Assembly: GCF_040115645.1 (NCBI RefSeq)
Contig: NW_027096015.1
Span: forward strand, 1,106,568-1,170,567
Length of the DNA: 64,000 nucleotides
Reading direction: 5' to 3'
Source of the DNA: Euwallacea fornicatus
Taxonomy: Eukaryota; Arthropoda; Insecta; Coleoptera; Curculionidae
How positions within the stretch are numbered: position 1 is the first letter of the stretch; each line of letters starts with the position of its first letter. This document shows, one piece after another, positions 1-14,527 of the stretch. Both the position numbers and the translations under genes were made by a program. Below the pieces are notes generated by a model. It worked only from the letters and a program-made list of their open reading frames with translations. It did not search any database and was not told where the DNA came from.

Positions 1-104
1 CGTAACACATCATGATTGTATCATCTTGAGTTTCAAAGAAAAATAGTACTTTATGAGCTCAAACATACAATTTTTGTGACTTTTCACATGTTGAAGCTCG
101 ATAA

Positions 105-121
105 CTTCGGTCAATGAGGAC
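105..121 (+). other. CENP-B-box-like 17-mer in the monomer (weak)
   Basis: Aligned with the mammalian CENP-B core NTTCGNNNNANNCGGGN, monomer positions 105-121 match TTCG, the central A and the middle GG. That is seven of nine fixed positions; CGGG reads AGGA. The segment lies in the least variable part of the monomer. Insects are not known to have a CENP-B orthologue with this specificity, so this may be chance. Confidence 0.25.
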
Positions 122-152
122 CAAATTTCTTAATCAAAGACTCAAATGAACC

Positions 153-165
153 ATCTCGACGAGAT
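153..165. repeat. 13-bp palindrome in each monomer (first copy shown)
   Basis: ATCTCG-A-CGAGAT is a perfect 6-bp inverted repeat around a single central base, at monomer positions 153-165, and it recurs in nearly every monomer. The variant ATCTCGTCGAGAT (for example near 31853, 33085, 36253 and 38189) changes only the central base and keeps the symmetry. ATCTCGAAGAGAT and ATCTCAACGAGAT (for example near 32733 and 24990) break one pair. A binding site for a dimeric protein is possible but unproven. Confidence 0.85.
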
Positions 166-352
166 CTTTAACATGACGTAACACATCATGATTGTATCAT
201 CTTGAGTTTCCACGAAAAATAGTACTTAATGAGCTCAAACATACAAGTTTTGTGACTTTTCACATTTTGAAGCTCGATAACTTCGGTCAATGAGGACCAA
301 ATTTCTTAATCAAAGACTCAAATGAACCATCTCGACGAGATCTTTAACATAA

Positions 353-375
353 TGATACACATCATGATTGTATCA
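353..375. repeat. Dyad around the insertion site in AATGATAC-type monomers
   Basis: TGATACA, nine bases, then TGTATCA form a perfect 7-bp inverted repeat that encloses the 8-bp palindrome ATCATGAT. Only monomers with the AATGATACAC allele carry the left arm. Monomers with GACGTAACAC keep only the inner palindrome. The retrotransposon target duplication lies over this inner palindrome, in a GACGTAAC-type monomer. Confidence 0.8.
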
Positions 376-1765
376 TCTTGAGTTTCCACGAAAAATAGTA
401 CTTAATCAGCTCAAACATACAAGTTTTGTGACTTTTCACATTTTGAAGCTCGATAACTTCGGTCAATGAGGACCAAATTTCTTAATCAAAGACTCAAATG
501 AACCATCTCGACGAGATCTTTAACATAATGATACATATCATGATTGTATCATCTTGAGTTTCCACGAAAAATAGTACTTTATGAGCTCAAACATAAAATT
601 TTTGTGACTTTTCACATGTTGAAGCTCGATAACTTCGGTCAATGAGGACCAAATTTCTTAATCAAATACTCAAATGAACCATCTCGACGAGATCTTTAAC
701 ATGACGTTACACATCATGATTGTATCTTCTTGAGTTTCAAAGAAAAATAGTACTTAATGAGCTCAAACATACAAGTTTTGTGACTTTTCACATTTTGAAG
801 CTCGATAACTTCGGTCAATGAGGACCAAATTTCTTAATCAAAGACTCAAATGAACCATCTCGACGAGATCTTTAACATGACGTAACACATCATGATTGTA
901 TCATCTTGAGTTTCCACGAAAAATAGTACTTTATGAGCTCAAACATACAAGTTTTGTGACTTTTCACATGTTGAAGCAAGATAACTTCGGTCAATGAGGA
1001 CCAAATTTCTTAATCAAAGACTCAAATGAACCATCTCGACGAGATCTTTAACATGACGTAACACATCATGATTGTATCATCTTGAGTTTCAAAGAAAAAT
1101 AGTACTTTATGAGCTCAAACATACAAGTTTTGTGACTTTTCACACTTTGAAGCTCGATAACTTAGGTCAATGAGGACCAAATTTCTTAATCAAAGACTCA
1201 AATGAACCATCTCGACGAGATCTTTAACATGACGTAACACATCATGATTGTATCATCTTGAGTTTCCACGAAAAATAGTACTTTATGAGCTCAAACATAC
1301 AAGTTTTGTGACTTTTCACACTTTGAAGCTCTATAACTTCGGTCAATGAGGACCAAATTTCTTAATCAAAGACTCAAATGAACCATCTCGACGAGATCTT
1401 TAACATAATGATACATATCATGATTGTATCATCTTGAGTTTCCACGAAAAATAGTACTTTATGAGCTCAAACATAAAATTTTTGTGACTTTTCACATGTT
1501 GAAGCTCGATAACTTCGGTCAATGAGGACCAAATTTCTTAATCAAAGACTCAAATGAACCATCTCGACGAGATCTTTAACATAATGATACATATCATGAT
1601 TGTATCATCTTGAGTTTCCACGATAAATAGTACTTTATGAGCTCAAACATACAAGTTTTGTGACTTTTCACATGTTGAAGCTCGATAACTTCGGTCAATG
1701 AGGACCAAATTTCTTAATCAAATACTCAAATGAACCATCTCGACGAGATCTTTAACATAATGATA

Positions 1766-4136
1766 CACATCATGATTGTATCATCTTGAGTTTCCACGAA
1801 AAATAGTACTTTATGAGCTCAAACATACAAGTTTTGTGACTTTTCACATGTTGAAGCAAGATAACTTCGGTCAATGAGGACCAAATTTCTTAATCAAAGA
1901 CTCAAATGAACCATCTCGACGAGATCTTTAACATGACGTAACACATCATGATTGTATCATCTTGAGTTTCAAAGAAAAATAGTACTTTATGAGCTCAAAC
2001 ATACAAGTTTTGTGACTTTTCACACTTTGAAGCTCGATAACTTAGGTCAATGAGGACCAAATTTCTTAATCAAAGACTCAAATGAACCATCTCGACGAGA
2101 TTTTTAACATGACGTTACACATCATGATTGTATCTTCTTGAGTTTCAAAGAAAAATAGTACTTAATGAGCTCAAACATACAAGTTTTGTGACTTTTCACA
2201 TTTTGAAGCTCGATAACTTCGGTCAATGAGGACCAAATTTCTTAATCAAAGACTCAAATGAACCATCTCGACGAGATCTTTATCATAATGATACACATCA
2301 TGATTGTATCATCTTGAGTTTCCACGAAAAATAGTACTTTATGAGCTCAAACATAAAATTTTTGTGACTTTTCACATGTTGAAGCTCGATAACTTCGGTC
2401 AATGAGGACCAAATTTCTTAATCAAAGACTCAAATGAACCATCTCGACGAGATCTTTAACATAATGATACATATCATGATTGTATCATCTTGAGTTTCCA
2501 CGATAAATAGTACTTTATGAGCTCAAACATAAAATTTTTGTGACTTTTCACATGTTGAAGCTCGATAACTTCGGTCAATGAGGACCAAATTTCTTAATCA
2601 AATACTCAAATGAACCATCTCGACGAGATCTTTAACATAATGATACACATCATGATTGTATCATCTTGAGTTTCCACGAAAAATAGTACTTTATGAGCTC
2701 AAACATACAAGTTTTGTGACTTTTCACACTTTGAAGCTCGATAACTTAGGTCAATGAGGACCAAATTTCTTAATCAAAGACTCAAATGAACCATCTCGAC
2801 GAGATCTTTAACATAATGATACATATCATGATTGTATCATCTTGAGTTTCCACGAAAAATAGTACTTTATGAGCTCAAACATAAAATTTTTGTGACTTTT
2901 CACATTTTGAAGCTCGATAACTTCGGTCAATGAGGACCAAATTTCTTAATCAAAGACTCAAATGAACCATCTCGACGAGATCTTTAACATGACGTAACAC
3001 ATCATGATTGTATCATCTTGAGTTTCCACGAAAAATAGTACTTTATGAGCTCAAACATACAAGTTTTGTGACTTTTCACATGTTGAAGCAAGATAACTTC
3101 GGTCAATGAGGACCAAATTTCTTAATCAAAGACTCAAATGAACCATCTCGACGAGATCTTTAACATGACGTAACACATCATGATTGTATCATCTTGAGTT
3201 TCAAAGAAAAATAGTACTTTATGAGCTCAAACATACAAGTTTTGTGACTTTTCACACTTTGAAGCTCGATAACTTAGGTCAATGAGGACCAAATTTCTTA
3301 ATCAAAGACTCAAATGAACCATCTCGACGAGATTTTTAACATGACGTTACACATCATGATTGTATCTTCTTGAGTTTCAAAGAAAAATAGTACTTAATGA
3401 GCTCAAACATACAAGTTTTGTGACTTTTCACATTTTGAAGCTCGATAACTTCGGTCAATGAGGACCAAATTTCTTAATCAAAGACTCAAATGAACCATCT
3501 CGACGAGATCTTTATCATAATGATACACATCATGATTGTATCATCTTGAGTTTCCACGAAAAATAGTACTTTATGAGCTCAAACATAAAATTTTTGTGAC
3601 TTTTCACATGTTGAAGCTCGATAACTTCGGTCAATGAGGACCAAATTTCTTAATCAAAGACTCAAATGAACCATCTCGACGAGATCTTTAACATAATGAT
3701 ACATATCATGATTGTATCATCTTGAGTTTCCACGATAAATAGTACTTTATGAGCTCAAACATAAAATTTTTGTGACTTTTCACATGTTGAAGCTCGATAA
3801 CTTCGGTCAATGAGGACCAAATTTCTTAATCAAATACTCAAATGAACCATCTCGACGAGATCTTTAACATAATGATACACATCATGATTGTATCATCTTG
3901 AGTTTCCACGAAAAATAGTACTTTATGAGCTCAAACATACAAGTTTTGTGACTTTTCACACTTTGAAGCTCGATAACTTAGGTCAATGAGGACCAAATTT
4001 CTTAATCAAAGACTCAAATGAACCATCTCGACGAGATCTTTAACATAATGATACATATCATGATTGTATCATCTTGAGTTTCCACGAAAAATAGTACTTT
4101 ATGAGCTCAAACATAAAATTTTTGTGACTTTTCACA
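1766..4136 (+). repeat. 1,232-bp-offset duplication (7 monomers)
   Basis: About 1,766-2,904 matches about 2,998-4,136 at an offset of 1,232 bp. The shared rare variant TTTATCATAATG occurs at 2279 and 3511, and GCAAGATAAC at 1856 and 3088. The edges are set by allele changes (AATGATA versus GACGTAA on the left, CATTTTG versus CATGTTG on the right). This is a recent local duplication inside the array. Confidence 0.8.
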
Positions 4137-7100
4137 TGTTGAAGCTCGATAACTTCGGTCAATGAGGACCAAATTTCTTAATCAAATACTCAAATGAACC
4201 ATCTCGACGAGATCTTTAACATGACGTTACACATCATGATTGTATCTTCTTGAGTTTCAAAGAAAAATAGTACTTAATGAGCTCAAACATACAAGTTTTG
4301 TGACTTTTCACATTTTGAAGCTCGATAACTTCGGTCAATGAGGACCAAATTTCTTAATCAAAGACTCAAATGAACCATCTCGACGAGATCTTTAACATAA
4401 TGATACACATCATGATTGTATCATCTTGAGTTTCCACGAAAAATAGTACTTAATCAGCTCAAACATACAAGTTTTGTGACTTTTCACACTTTGAAGCTCG
4501 ATAACTTCGGTCAATGAGGACCAAATTTCTTAATCAAAGACTCAAATGAACCATCTCGACGAGATCTTTAACATAATGATACACATCATGATTTTATCAT
4601 CTTGAGTTTCCACGAAAAATAGTACTTAATCAGCTCAAACATACAAGTTTTGTGACTTTTCACATGTTGAAGCTCGATAACTTCGGTCAATGAGGACCAA
4701 ATTTCTTAATCAAATACTCAAATGAACCATCTCGACGAGATTTTTAACATGACGTTACACATCATGATTGTATCTTCTTGAGTTTCAAAGAAAAATAGTA
4801 CTTAATGAGCTCAAACATACAAGTTTTGTGACTTTTCACATTTTGAAGCTCGATAACTTCGGTCAATGAGGACCAAATTTCTTAATCAAAGACTCAAATG
4901 AACCATCTCGACGAGATCTTTAACATGACGTAACACATCATGATTGTATCATCTTGAGTTTCCACGAAAAATAGTACTTTATGAGCTCAAACATACAAGT
5001 TTTGTGACTTTTCACATGTTGAAGCAAGATAACTTCGGTCAATGAGGACCAAATTTCTTAATCAAAGACTCAAATGAACCATCTCGACGAGATCTTTAAC
5101 ATGACGTAACACATCATGATTGTATCATCTTGAGTTTCCACGAAAAATAGTACTTTATGAGCTCAAACATACAAGTTTTGTGACTTTTCACATTTTGAAG
5201 CTCGATAACTTCGGTCAATGAGGACCAAATTTCTTAATCAAAGACTCAAATGAACCATCTCGACGAGATCTTTAACATAATGATACATATCATGATTGTA
5301 TCATCTTGAGTTTCCACGAAAAATAGTACTTTATGAGCTCAAACATAAAATTTTTGTGACTTTTCACATGTTGAAGCTCGATAACTTCGGTCAATGAGGA
5401 CCAAATTTCTTAATCAAATACTCAAATGAACCATCTCGACGAGATCTTTAACATGACGTTACACATCATGATTGTATCTTCTTGAGTTTCAAAGAAAAAT
5501 AGTACTTAATGAGCTCAAACATACAAGTTTTGTGACTTTTCACATTTTGAAGCTCGATAACTTCGGTCAATGAGGACCAAATTTCTTAATCAAAGACTCA
5601 AATGAACCATCTCGACGTGATCTTTAACATGACGTAACACATCATGATTGTATCATCTTGAGTTTCCACGAAAAATAGTACTTTATGAGCTCAAACATAC
5701 AAGTTTTGTGACTTTTCACACTTTGAAGCTCTATAACTTCGGTCAATGAGGACCAAATTTCTAAATCAAAGACTCAAATGAACCATCTCGACGAGATCTT
5801 TAACATAATGATACATATCATGATTGTATCATCTTGAGTTTCCACGAAAAATAGTACTTTATGAGCTCAAACATAAAATTTTTGTGACTTTTCACATGTT
5901 GAAGCTCGATAACTTCGGTCAATGAGGACCAAATTTCTTAATCAAATACTCAAATGAACCATCTCGACGAGATTTTTAACATGACGTTACACATCATGAT
6001 TGTATCTTCTTGAGTTTCAAAGAAAAATAGTACTTAATGAGCTCAAACATACAAGTTTTGTGACTTTTCACATTTTGAAGCTCGATAACTTCGGTCAATG
6101 AGGACCAAATTTCTTAATCAAAGACTCAAATGAACCATCTCGACGAGATCTTTAACATGACGTAACACATCATGATTGTATCATCTTGAGTTTCCACGAA
6201 AAATAGTACTTTATGAGCTCAAACATACAAGTTTTGTGACTTTTCACATGTTGAAGCAAGATAACTTCGGTCAATGAGGACCAAATTTCTTAATCAAAGA
6301 CTCAAATGAACCATCTCGACGAGATCTTTAACATGACGTAACACATCATGATTGTATCATCTTGAGTTTCAAAGAAAAATAGTACTTTATGAGCTCAAAC
6401 ATACAAGTTTTGTGACTTTTCACACTTTGAAGCTCGATAACTTCGGTCAATGAGGACCAAATTTCTTAATCAAAGACTCAAATGAACCATCTCGACGAGA
6501 TCTTTAACATAACGTAACACATCATGATTGTATCATCTTGAGTTTCAAAGAAAAATAGTACTTTATGAGCTCAATCATAAAATTTTTGTGACTTTTCACA
6601 TGTTGAAGCTCGATAACTTCGGTCAATGAGGACCAAATTTCTTAATCAAATACTCAAATGAACCATCTCGACGAGATCTTTAACATGACATTACACATCA
6701 TGATTGTATCTTCTTGAGTTTCAAAGAAAAATAGTACTTAATGAGCTCAAACATACAAGTTTTGTGACTTTTCACGTTTTGAAGCTCGATAACTTCGGTC
6801 AATGAGGACCAAATTTCTTAATCAAATACTCAAATGAACCATCTCGACGAGATCTTTAACATGACGTAACACATCATGATTGTATCATCTTGAGTTTCAA
6901 AGAAAAATAGTACTTTATGAGCTCAAACATACAATTTTTGTGACTTTTCACATGTTGAAGCTCGATAACTTCGGTCAATGAGGACCAAATTTCTTAATCA
7001 AAGACTCAAATGAACCATCTCGACGAGATCTTTAACATGACGTAACACATCATGATTGTATCATCTTGAGTTTCCACGAAAAATAGTACTTAATGAGCTC

Positions 7101-7656
7101 AAACATACAAGTTTTGTGACTTTTCACATTTTGAAGCTCGATAACTTCGGTCAATGAGGACCAAATTTCTTAATCAAAGACTCAAATGAACCATCTCGAC
7201 GAGATCTTTAACATAATGATACACATCATGATTGTATCATCTTGAGTTTCCACGAAAAATAGTACTTAATCAGCTCAAACATACAAGTTTTGTGACTTTT
7301 CACATTTTGAAGCTCGATAACTTCGGTCAATGAGGACCAAATTTCTTAATCAAAGACTCAAATGAACCATCTCGACGAGATCTTTAACATAATGATACAT
7401 ATCATGATTGTATCATCTTGAGTTTCCACGAAAAATAGTACTTTATGAGCTCAAACATAAAATTTTTGTGACTTTTCACATGTTGAAGCTCGATAACTTC
7501 GGTCAATGAGGACCAAATTTCTTAATCAAATACTCAAATGAACCATCTCGACGAGATTTTTAACATGACGTTACACATCATGATTGTATCTTCTTGAGTT
7601 TCAAAGAAAAATAGTACTTAATGAGCTCAAACATACAAGTTTTGTGACTTTTCACA

Positions 7657-10600
7657 TTTTGAAGCTCGATAACTTCGGTCAATGAGGACCAAATTTCTTA
7701 ATCAAAGACTCAAATGAACCATCTCGACGAGATCTTTAACATGACGTAACACATCATGATTGTATCATCTTGAGTTTCCACGAAAAATAGTACTTTATGA
7801 GCTCAAACATACAAGTTTTGTGACTTTTCACATGTTGAAGCAAGATAACTTCGGTCAATGAGGACCAAATTTCTTAATCAAAGACTCAAATGAACCATCT
7901 CGACGAGATCTTTAACATGACGTAACACATCATGATTGTATCATCTTGAGTTTCAAAGAAAAATAGTACTTTATGAGCTCAAACATACAAGTTTTGTGAC
8001 TTTTCACACTTTGAAGCTCGATAACTTAGGTCAATGAGGACCAAATTTCTTAATCAAAGACTCAAATGAACCATCTCGACGAGATCTTTAACATGACGTA
8101 ACACATCATGATTGTATCATCTTGAGTTTCCACGAAAAATAGTACTTTATGAGCTCAAACATACAAGTTTTGTGACTTTTCACACTTTGAAGCTCTATAA
8201 CTTCGGTCAATGAGGACCAAATTTCTTAATCAAAGACTCAAATGAACCATCTCGACGAGATCTTTAACATAATGATACATATCATGATTGTATCATCTTG
8301 AGTTTCCACGAAAAATAGTACTTTATGAGCTCAAACATAAAATTTTTGTGACTTTTCACATGTTGAAGCTCGATAACTTCGGTCAATGAGGACCAAATTT
8401 CTTAATCAAATACTCAAATGAACCATCTCGACGAGATCTTTAACATGACGTTACACATCATGATTGTATCTTCTTGAGTTTCAAAGAAAAATAGTACTTA
8501 ATGAGCTCAAACATACAAGTTTTGTGACTTTTCACATTTTGAAGCTCGATAACTTCGGTCAATGAGGACCAAATTTCTTAATCAAAGACTCAAATGAACC
8601 ATCTCGACGAGATCTTTAACATAATGATACACATCATGATTGTATCATCTTGAGTTTCCACGAAAAATAGTACTTAATCAGCTCAAACATACAAGTTTTG
8701 TAACTTTTCACATTTTGAAGCTCGATAACTTCGGTCAATGAGGACCAAATTTCTTAATCAAAGACTCAAATGAACCATCTCGACGAGATCTTTAACATAA
8801 TGATACATATCATGATTGTATCATCTTGAGTTTCCACGAAAAATAGTACTTTATGAGCTCAAACATAAAATTTTTGTGACTTTTCACATGTTGAAGCTCG
8901 ATAACTTCGGTCAATGAGGACCAAATTTCTTAATCAAATACTCAAATGAACCATCTCGACGAGATCTTTAACATGACGTTACACATCATGATTGTATCTT
9001 CTTGAGTTTCAAAGAAAAATAGTACTTAATGAGCTCAAACATACAAGTTTTGTGACTTTTCACATGTTGAAGCTCGATAACTTCGGTCAATGAGGACCAA
9101 ATTTCTTACTCAAAGACTCAAATGAACCATCTCGACGAGATCTTTAACATGACGTAACACATCATGATTGTATCATCTTGAGTTTCAAAGAAAAATAGTA
9201 CTTTATGAGCTCAAACATACAAGTTTTGTGACTTTTCACACTTTGAAGCTCGATAACTTCGGTCAATGAGGACCAAATTTCTTAATCAAAGACTCAAATG
9301 AACCATCTCGACGAGATCTTTAACATAATGATACACATCATGATTGTATCATCTTGAGTTTCCACGAAAAATAGTACTTTATGAGCTCAAACATACAAGT
9401 TTTGTGACTTTTCACACTTTGAAGCTCGATAACTTCGGTCAATGAGGACCAAATTTCTTAATCAAAGACTCAAATGAACCATCTCGACGAGATCTTTAAC
9501 ATAATGATACACATCATGATTGTATCATCTTGAGTTTCCACGAAAAATAGTACTTTATGAGCTCAAACATACAAGTTTTGTGACTTTTCACACTTTGAAG
9601 CTCGATAACTTCGGTCAATGAGGACCAAATTTCTTAATTAAAGACTCAAATGAACCATCTCGACGAGATCTTTAACATGACGTAACACATCATGATTGTA
9701 TCATCTTGAGTTTCAAAGAAAAATAGTACTTTATGAGCTCAAACATACAAGTTTTGTGACTTTTCACACTTTGAAGCTCTATAACTTCGGTCAATGAGGA
9801 CCAAATTTCTTAATCAAAGACTCAAATGAACCATCTCGACGAGATCTTTAACATAATGATACACATCATGATTGTATCGTCTTGAGTTTCCACGAAAAAT
9901 AGTACTTAATCAGCTCAAACATACAAGTTTTGTGACTTTTCACACTTTGAAGCTCGATAACTTCGGTCAATGAGGACCAAATTTCTTAATCAAAGACTCA
10001 AATGAACCATCTCGACGAGATCTTTAACATAATGATACATATCATGATTGTATCATCTTGAGTTTCCACGAAAAATAGTACTTTATGAGCTCAAACATAA
10101 AATTTTTGTGACTTTTCACATGTTGAAGCTCGATAACTTCGGTCAATGAGGACCAAATTTCTTAATCAAATACTCAAATGAACCATCTCGACGAGATTTT
10201 TAACATGACGTTACACATCATGATTGTATCTTCTTGAGTTTCAAAGAAAAATAGTACTTAATGAGCTCAAACTTACAAGTTTTGTGACTTTTCACATGTT
10301 GAAGCAAGATAACTTCGGTCAATGAGGACCAAATTTCTTAATCAAAGACTCAAATGAACTATCTCGACGAGATCTTTAACATGACGTAACACATCATGAT
10401 TGTATCATCTTGAGTTTCAAAGAAAAATAGTACTTTATGAGCTCAAACATACAAGTTTTGTGACTTTTCACACTTTGAAGCTCGATAACTTCGGTCAATG
10501 AGGACCAAATTTCTTAATCAAAGACTCAAATGAACCATCTCGACGAGATCTTTAACATAATGATACACATCATGATTGTATCATCTTGAGTTTCCACGAA

Positions 10601-13600
10601 AAATAGTACTTTATGAGCTCAAACATACAAGTTTTGTGACTTTTCACACTTTGAAGCTCGATAACTTCGGTCAATGAGGACCAAATTTCTTAATTAAAGA
10701 CTCAAATGAACCATCTCGACGAGATCTTTAACATGACGTAACACATCATGATTGTATCATCTTGAGTTTCAAAGAAAAATAGTACTTTATGAGCTCAAAC
10801 ATACAAGTTTTGTGACTTTTCACACTTTGAAGCTCTATAACTTCGGTCAATGAGGACCAAATTTCTTAATCAAAGACTCAAATGAACCATCTCGACGAGA
10901 TCTTTAACATAATGATACACATCATGATTGTATCATCTTGAGTTTCCACGAAAAATAGTACTTTATGAGCTCAAACATACAAGTTTTGTGACTTTTCACA
11001 CTTTGAAGCTCTATAACTTCGGTCAATGAGGACCAAATTTCTTAATCAAAGACTCAAATGAACCATCTCGACGAGATCTTTAACATAATGATACATATCA
11101 TGATTGTATCATCTTGAGTTTCCACGAAAAATAGTACTTTATGAGCTCAAACATAAAATTTTTGTGACTTTTCACATGTTGAAGCTCGATAACTTCGGTC
11201 AATGAGGACCAAATTTCTTAATCAAAGACTCAAATGAACCATCTCGACGAGATCTTTAACATGACGTAACACATCATGATTGTATCATCTTGAGTTTCAA
11301 AGAAAAATAGTACTTTATGAGCTCAAACATAAAATTTTTGTGACTTTTCACATTTTGAAGCTCGATAACTTCGGTCAATGAGGACCAAATTTCTTAATCA
11401 AAGACTCAAATGAACCATCTCGACGAGATCTTTAACATGACGTAACACATCATGATTGTATCATCTTGAGTTTCAAAGAAAAATAGTACTTTATGAGCTC
11501 AAACATACAATTTTTGTGACTTTTCACATGTTGAAGCTCGATAACTTCGGTCAATGAGGACCAAATTTCTTAATCAAAGACTCAAATGAACCATCTCGAC
11601 GAGATCTTTAACATGACGTAACACATCATGATTGTATCATCTTGAGTTTCCACGAAAAATAGTACTTTATGAGCTCAAACATACAAGTTTTGTGACTTTT
11701 CACATGTTGAAGCAAGATAACTTCGGTCAATGAGGACCAAATTTCTTAATCAAAGACTCAAATGAACCATCTCGACGAGATCTTTAACATGACGTAACAC
11801 ATCATGATTGTATCATCTTGAGTTTCAAAGAAAAATAGTACTTTATGAGCTCAAACATACAAGTTTTGTGACTTTTCACACTTTGAAGCTCGATAACTTA
11901 GGTCAATGAGGACCAAATTTCTTAATCAAAGACTCAAATGAACCATCTCGACGAGATCTTTAACATGACGTAACACATCATGATTGTATCATCTTGAGTT
12001 TCCACGAAAAATAGTACTTTATGAGCTCAAACATACAAGTTTTGTGACTTTTCACACTTTGAAGCTCTATAACTTCGGTCAATGAGGACCAAATTTCTTA
12101 ATCAAAGACTCAAATGAACCATCTCGACGAGATCTTTAACATAATGATACATATCATGATTGTATCATCTTGAGTTTCCACGAAAAATAGTACTTTATGA
12201 GCTCAAACATACAAGTTTTGTGACTTTTCACACTTTGAAGCTCTATAACTTCGGTCAATGAGGACCAAATTTCTTAATCAAATACTCAAATGAACCATCT
12301 CGACGAGATCTTTAACATGACGTTACACATCATGATTGTATCTTCTTGAGTTTCAAAGAAAAATAGTACTTAATGAGCTCAAACATACAAGTTTTGTGAC
12401 TTTTCACATTTTGAAGCTCGATAACTTCGGTCAATGAGGACCAAATTTCTTAATCAAAGACTCAAATGAACCATCTCGACGAGATCTTTAACATAATGAT
12501 ACACATCATGATTGTATCATCTTGAGTTTCCACGAAAAATAGTACTTAATCAGCTCAAACATACAAGTTTTGTAACTTTTCACATTTTGAAGCTCGATAA
12601 CTTCGGTCAATGAGGACCAAATTTCTTAATCAAAGACTCAAATGAACCATCTCGACGAGATCTTTAACATAATGATACTTATCATGATTGTATCATCTTG
12701 AGTTTCCACGAAAAATAGTACTTTATGAGCTCAAACATAAAATTTTTGTGACTTTTCACATGTTGAAGCTCGATAACTTCGGTCAATGAGGACCAAATTT
12801 CTTAATCAAATACTCAAATGAACCATCTCGACGAGATCTTTAACATGACGTTACACATCATGATTGTATCTTCTTGAGTTTCAAAGAAAAATAGTACTTA
12901 ATGAGCTCAAACATACAAGTTTTGTGACTTTTCACATGTTGAAGCTCGATAACTTCGGTCAATGAGGACCAAATTTCTTAATCAAAGACTCAAATGAACC
13001 ATCTCGACGAGATCTTTAACATAATGATACACATCATGATTGTATCATCTTGAGTTTCCACGAAAAATAGTACTTAATCAGCTCAAACATACAAGTTTTG
13101 TGACTTTTCACACTTTGAAGCTCGATAACTTCGGTCAATGAGGACCAAATTTCTTAATCAAATACTCAAATGAACCATCTCGACGAGATCTTTAACATGA
13201 CGTAACACATCATGATTGTATCATCTTGAGTTTCCACGAAAAATAGTACTTTATGAGCTCAAACATACAAGTTTTGTGACTTTTCACACTTTGAAGCTCG
13301 ATAACTTCGGTCAATGAGGACCAAATTTCTTAATCAAAGACTCAAATGAACCATCTCGACGAGATCTTTAACATAATGATACACATCATGATTGTATCAT
13401 CTTGAGTTTCCACGAAAAATAGTACTTTATGAGCTCAAACATACAAGTTTTGTGACTTTTCACACTTTGAAGCTCGATAACTTCGGTCAATGAGGACCAA
13501 ATTTCTTAATTAAAGACTCAAATGAACCATCTCGACGAGATCTTTAACATGACGTAACACATCATGATTGTATCATCTTGAGTTTCAAAGAAAAATAGTA

Positions 13601-14527
13601 CTTTATGAGCTCAAACATACAAGTTTTGTGACTTTTCACACTTTGAAGCTCTATAACTTCGGTCAATGAGGACCAAATTTCTTAATCAAAGACTCAAATG
13701 AACCATCTCGACGAGATCTTTAACATAATGATACACATCATGATTGTATCGTCTTGAGTTTCCACGAAAAATAGTACTTAATCAGCTCAAACATACAAGT
13801 TTTGTGACTTTTCACACTTTGAAGCTCGATAACTTCGGTCAATGAGGACCAAATTTCTTAATCAAAGACTCAAATGAACCATCTCGACGAGATCTTTAAC
13901 ATAATGATACATATCATGATTGTATCATCTTGAGTTTCCACGAAAAATAGTACTTTATGAGCTCAAACATAAAATTTTTGTGACTTTTCACATGTTGAAG
14001 CTCGATAACTTCGGTCAATGAGGACCAAATTTCTTAATCAAATACTCAAATGAACCATCTCGACGAGATTTTTAACATGACGTTACACATCATGATTGTA
14101 TCTTCTTGAGTTTCAAAGAAAAATAGTACTTAATGAGCTCAAACTTACAAGTTTTGTGACTTTTCACATGTTGAAGCAAGATAACTTCGGTCAATGAGGA
14201 CCAAATTTCTTAATCAAAGACTCAAATGAACTATCTCGACGAGATCTTTAACATGACGTAACACATCATGATTGTATCATCTTGAGTTTCAAAGAAAAAT
14301 AGTACTTTATGAGCTCAAACATACAAGTTTTGTGACTTTTCACACTTTGAAGCTCGATAACATCGGTCAATGAGGACCAAATTTCTTAATCAAAGACTCA
14401 AATGAACCATCTCGACGAGATCTTTAACATAATGATACACATCATGATTGTATCATCTTGAGTTTCCACGAAAAATAGTACTTTATGAGCTCAAACATAC
14501 AAGTTTTGTGACTTTTCACACTTTGAA
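7657..14527 (+). repeat. 3,872-bp-offset duplication (22 monomers)
   Basis: About 7,657-10,655 matches about 11,529-14,527 at an offset of 3,872 bp. Shared rare variants are TGTAACTTTT (8699 and 12571), TATCGTCTTG (CGT at 9878 and 13750), ACTTACAAG (10271 and 14143) and CTTAGGTC. At least one monomer differs as a whole cassette (about 9,150-9,335 versus 13,022-13,207), which suggests replacement by conversion or unequal exchange. Confidence 0.75.
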
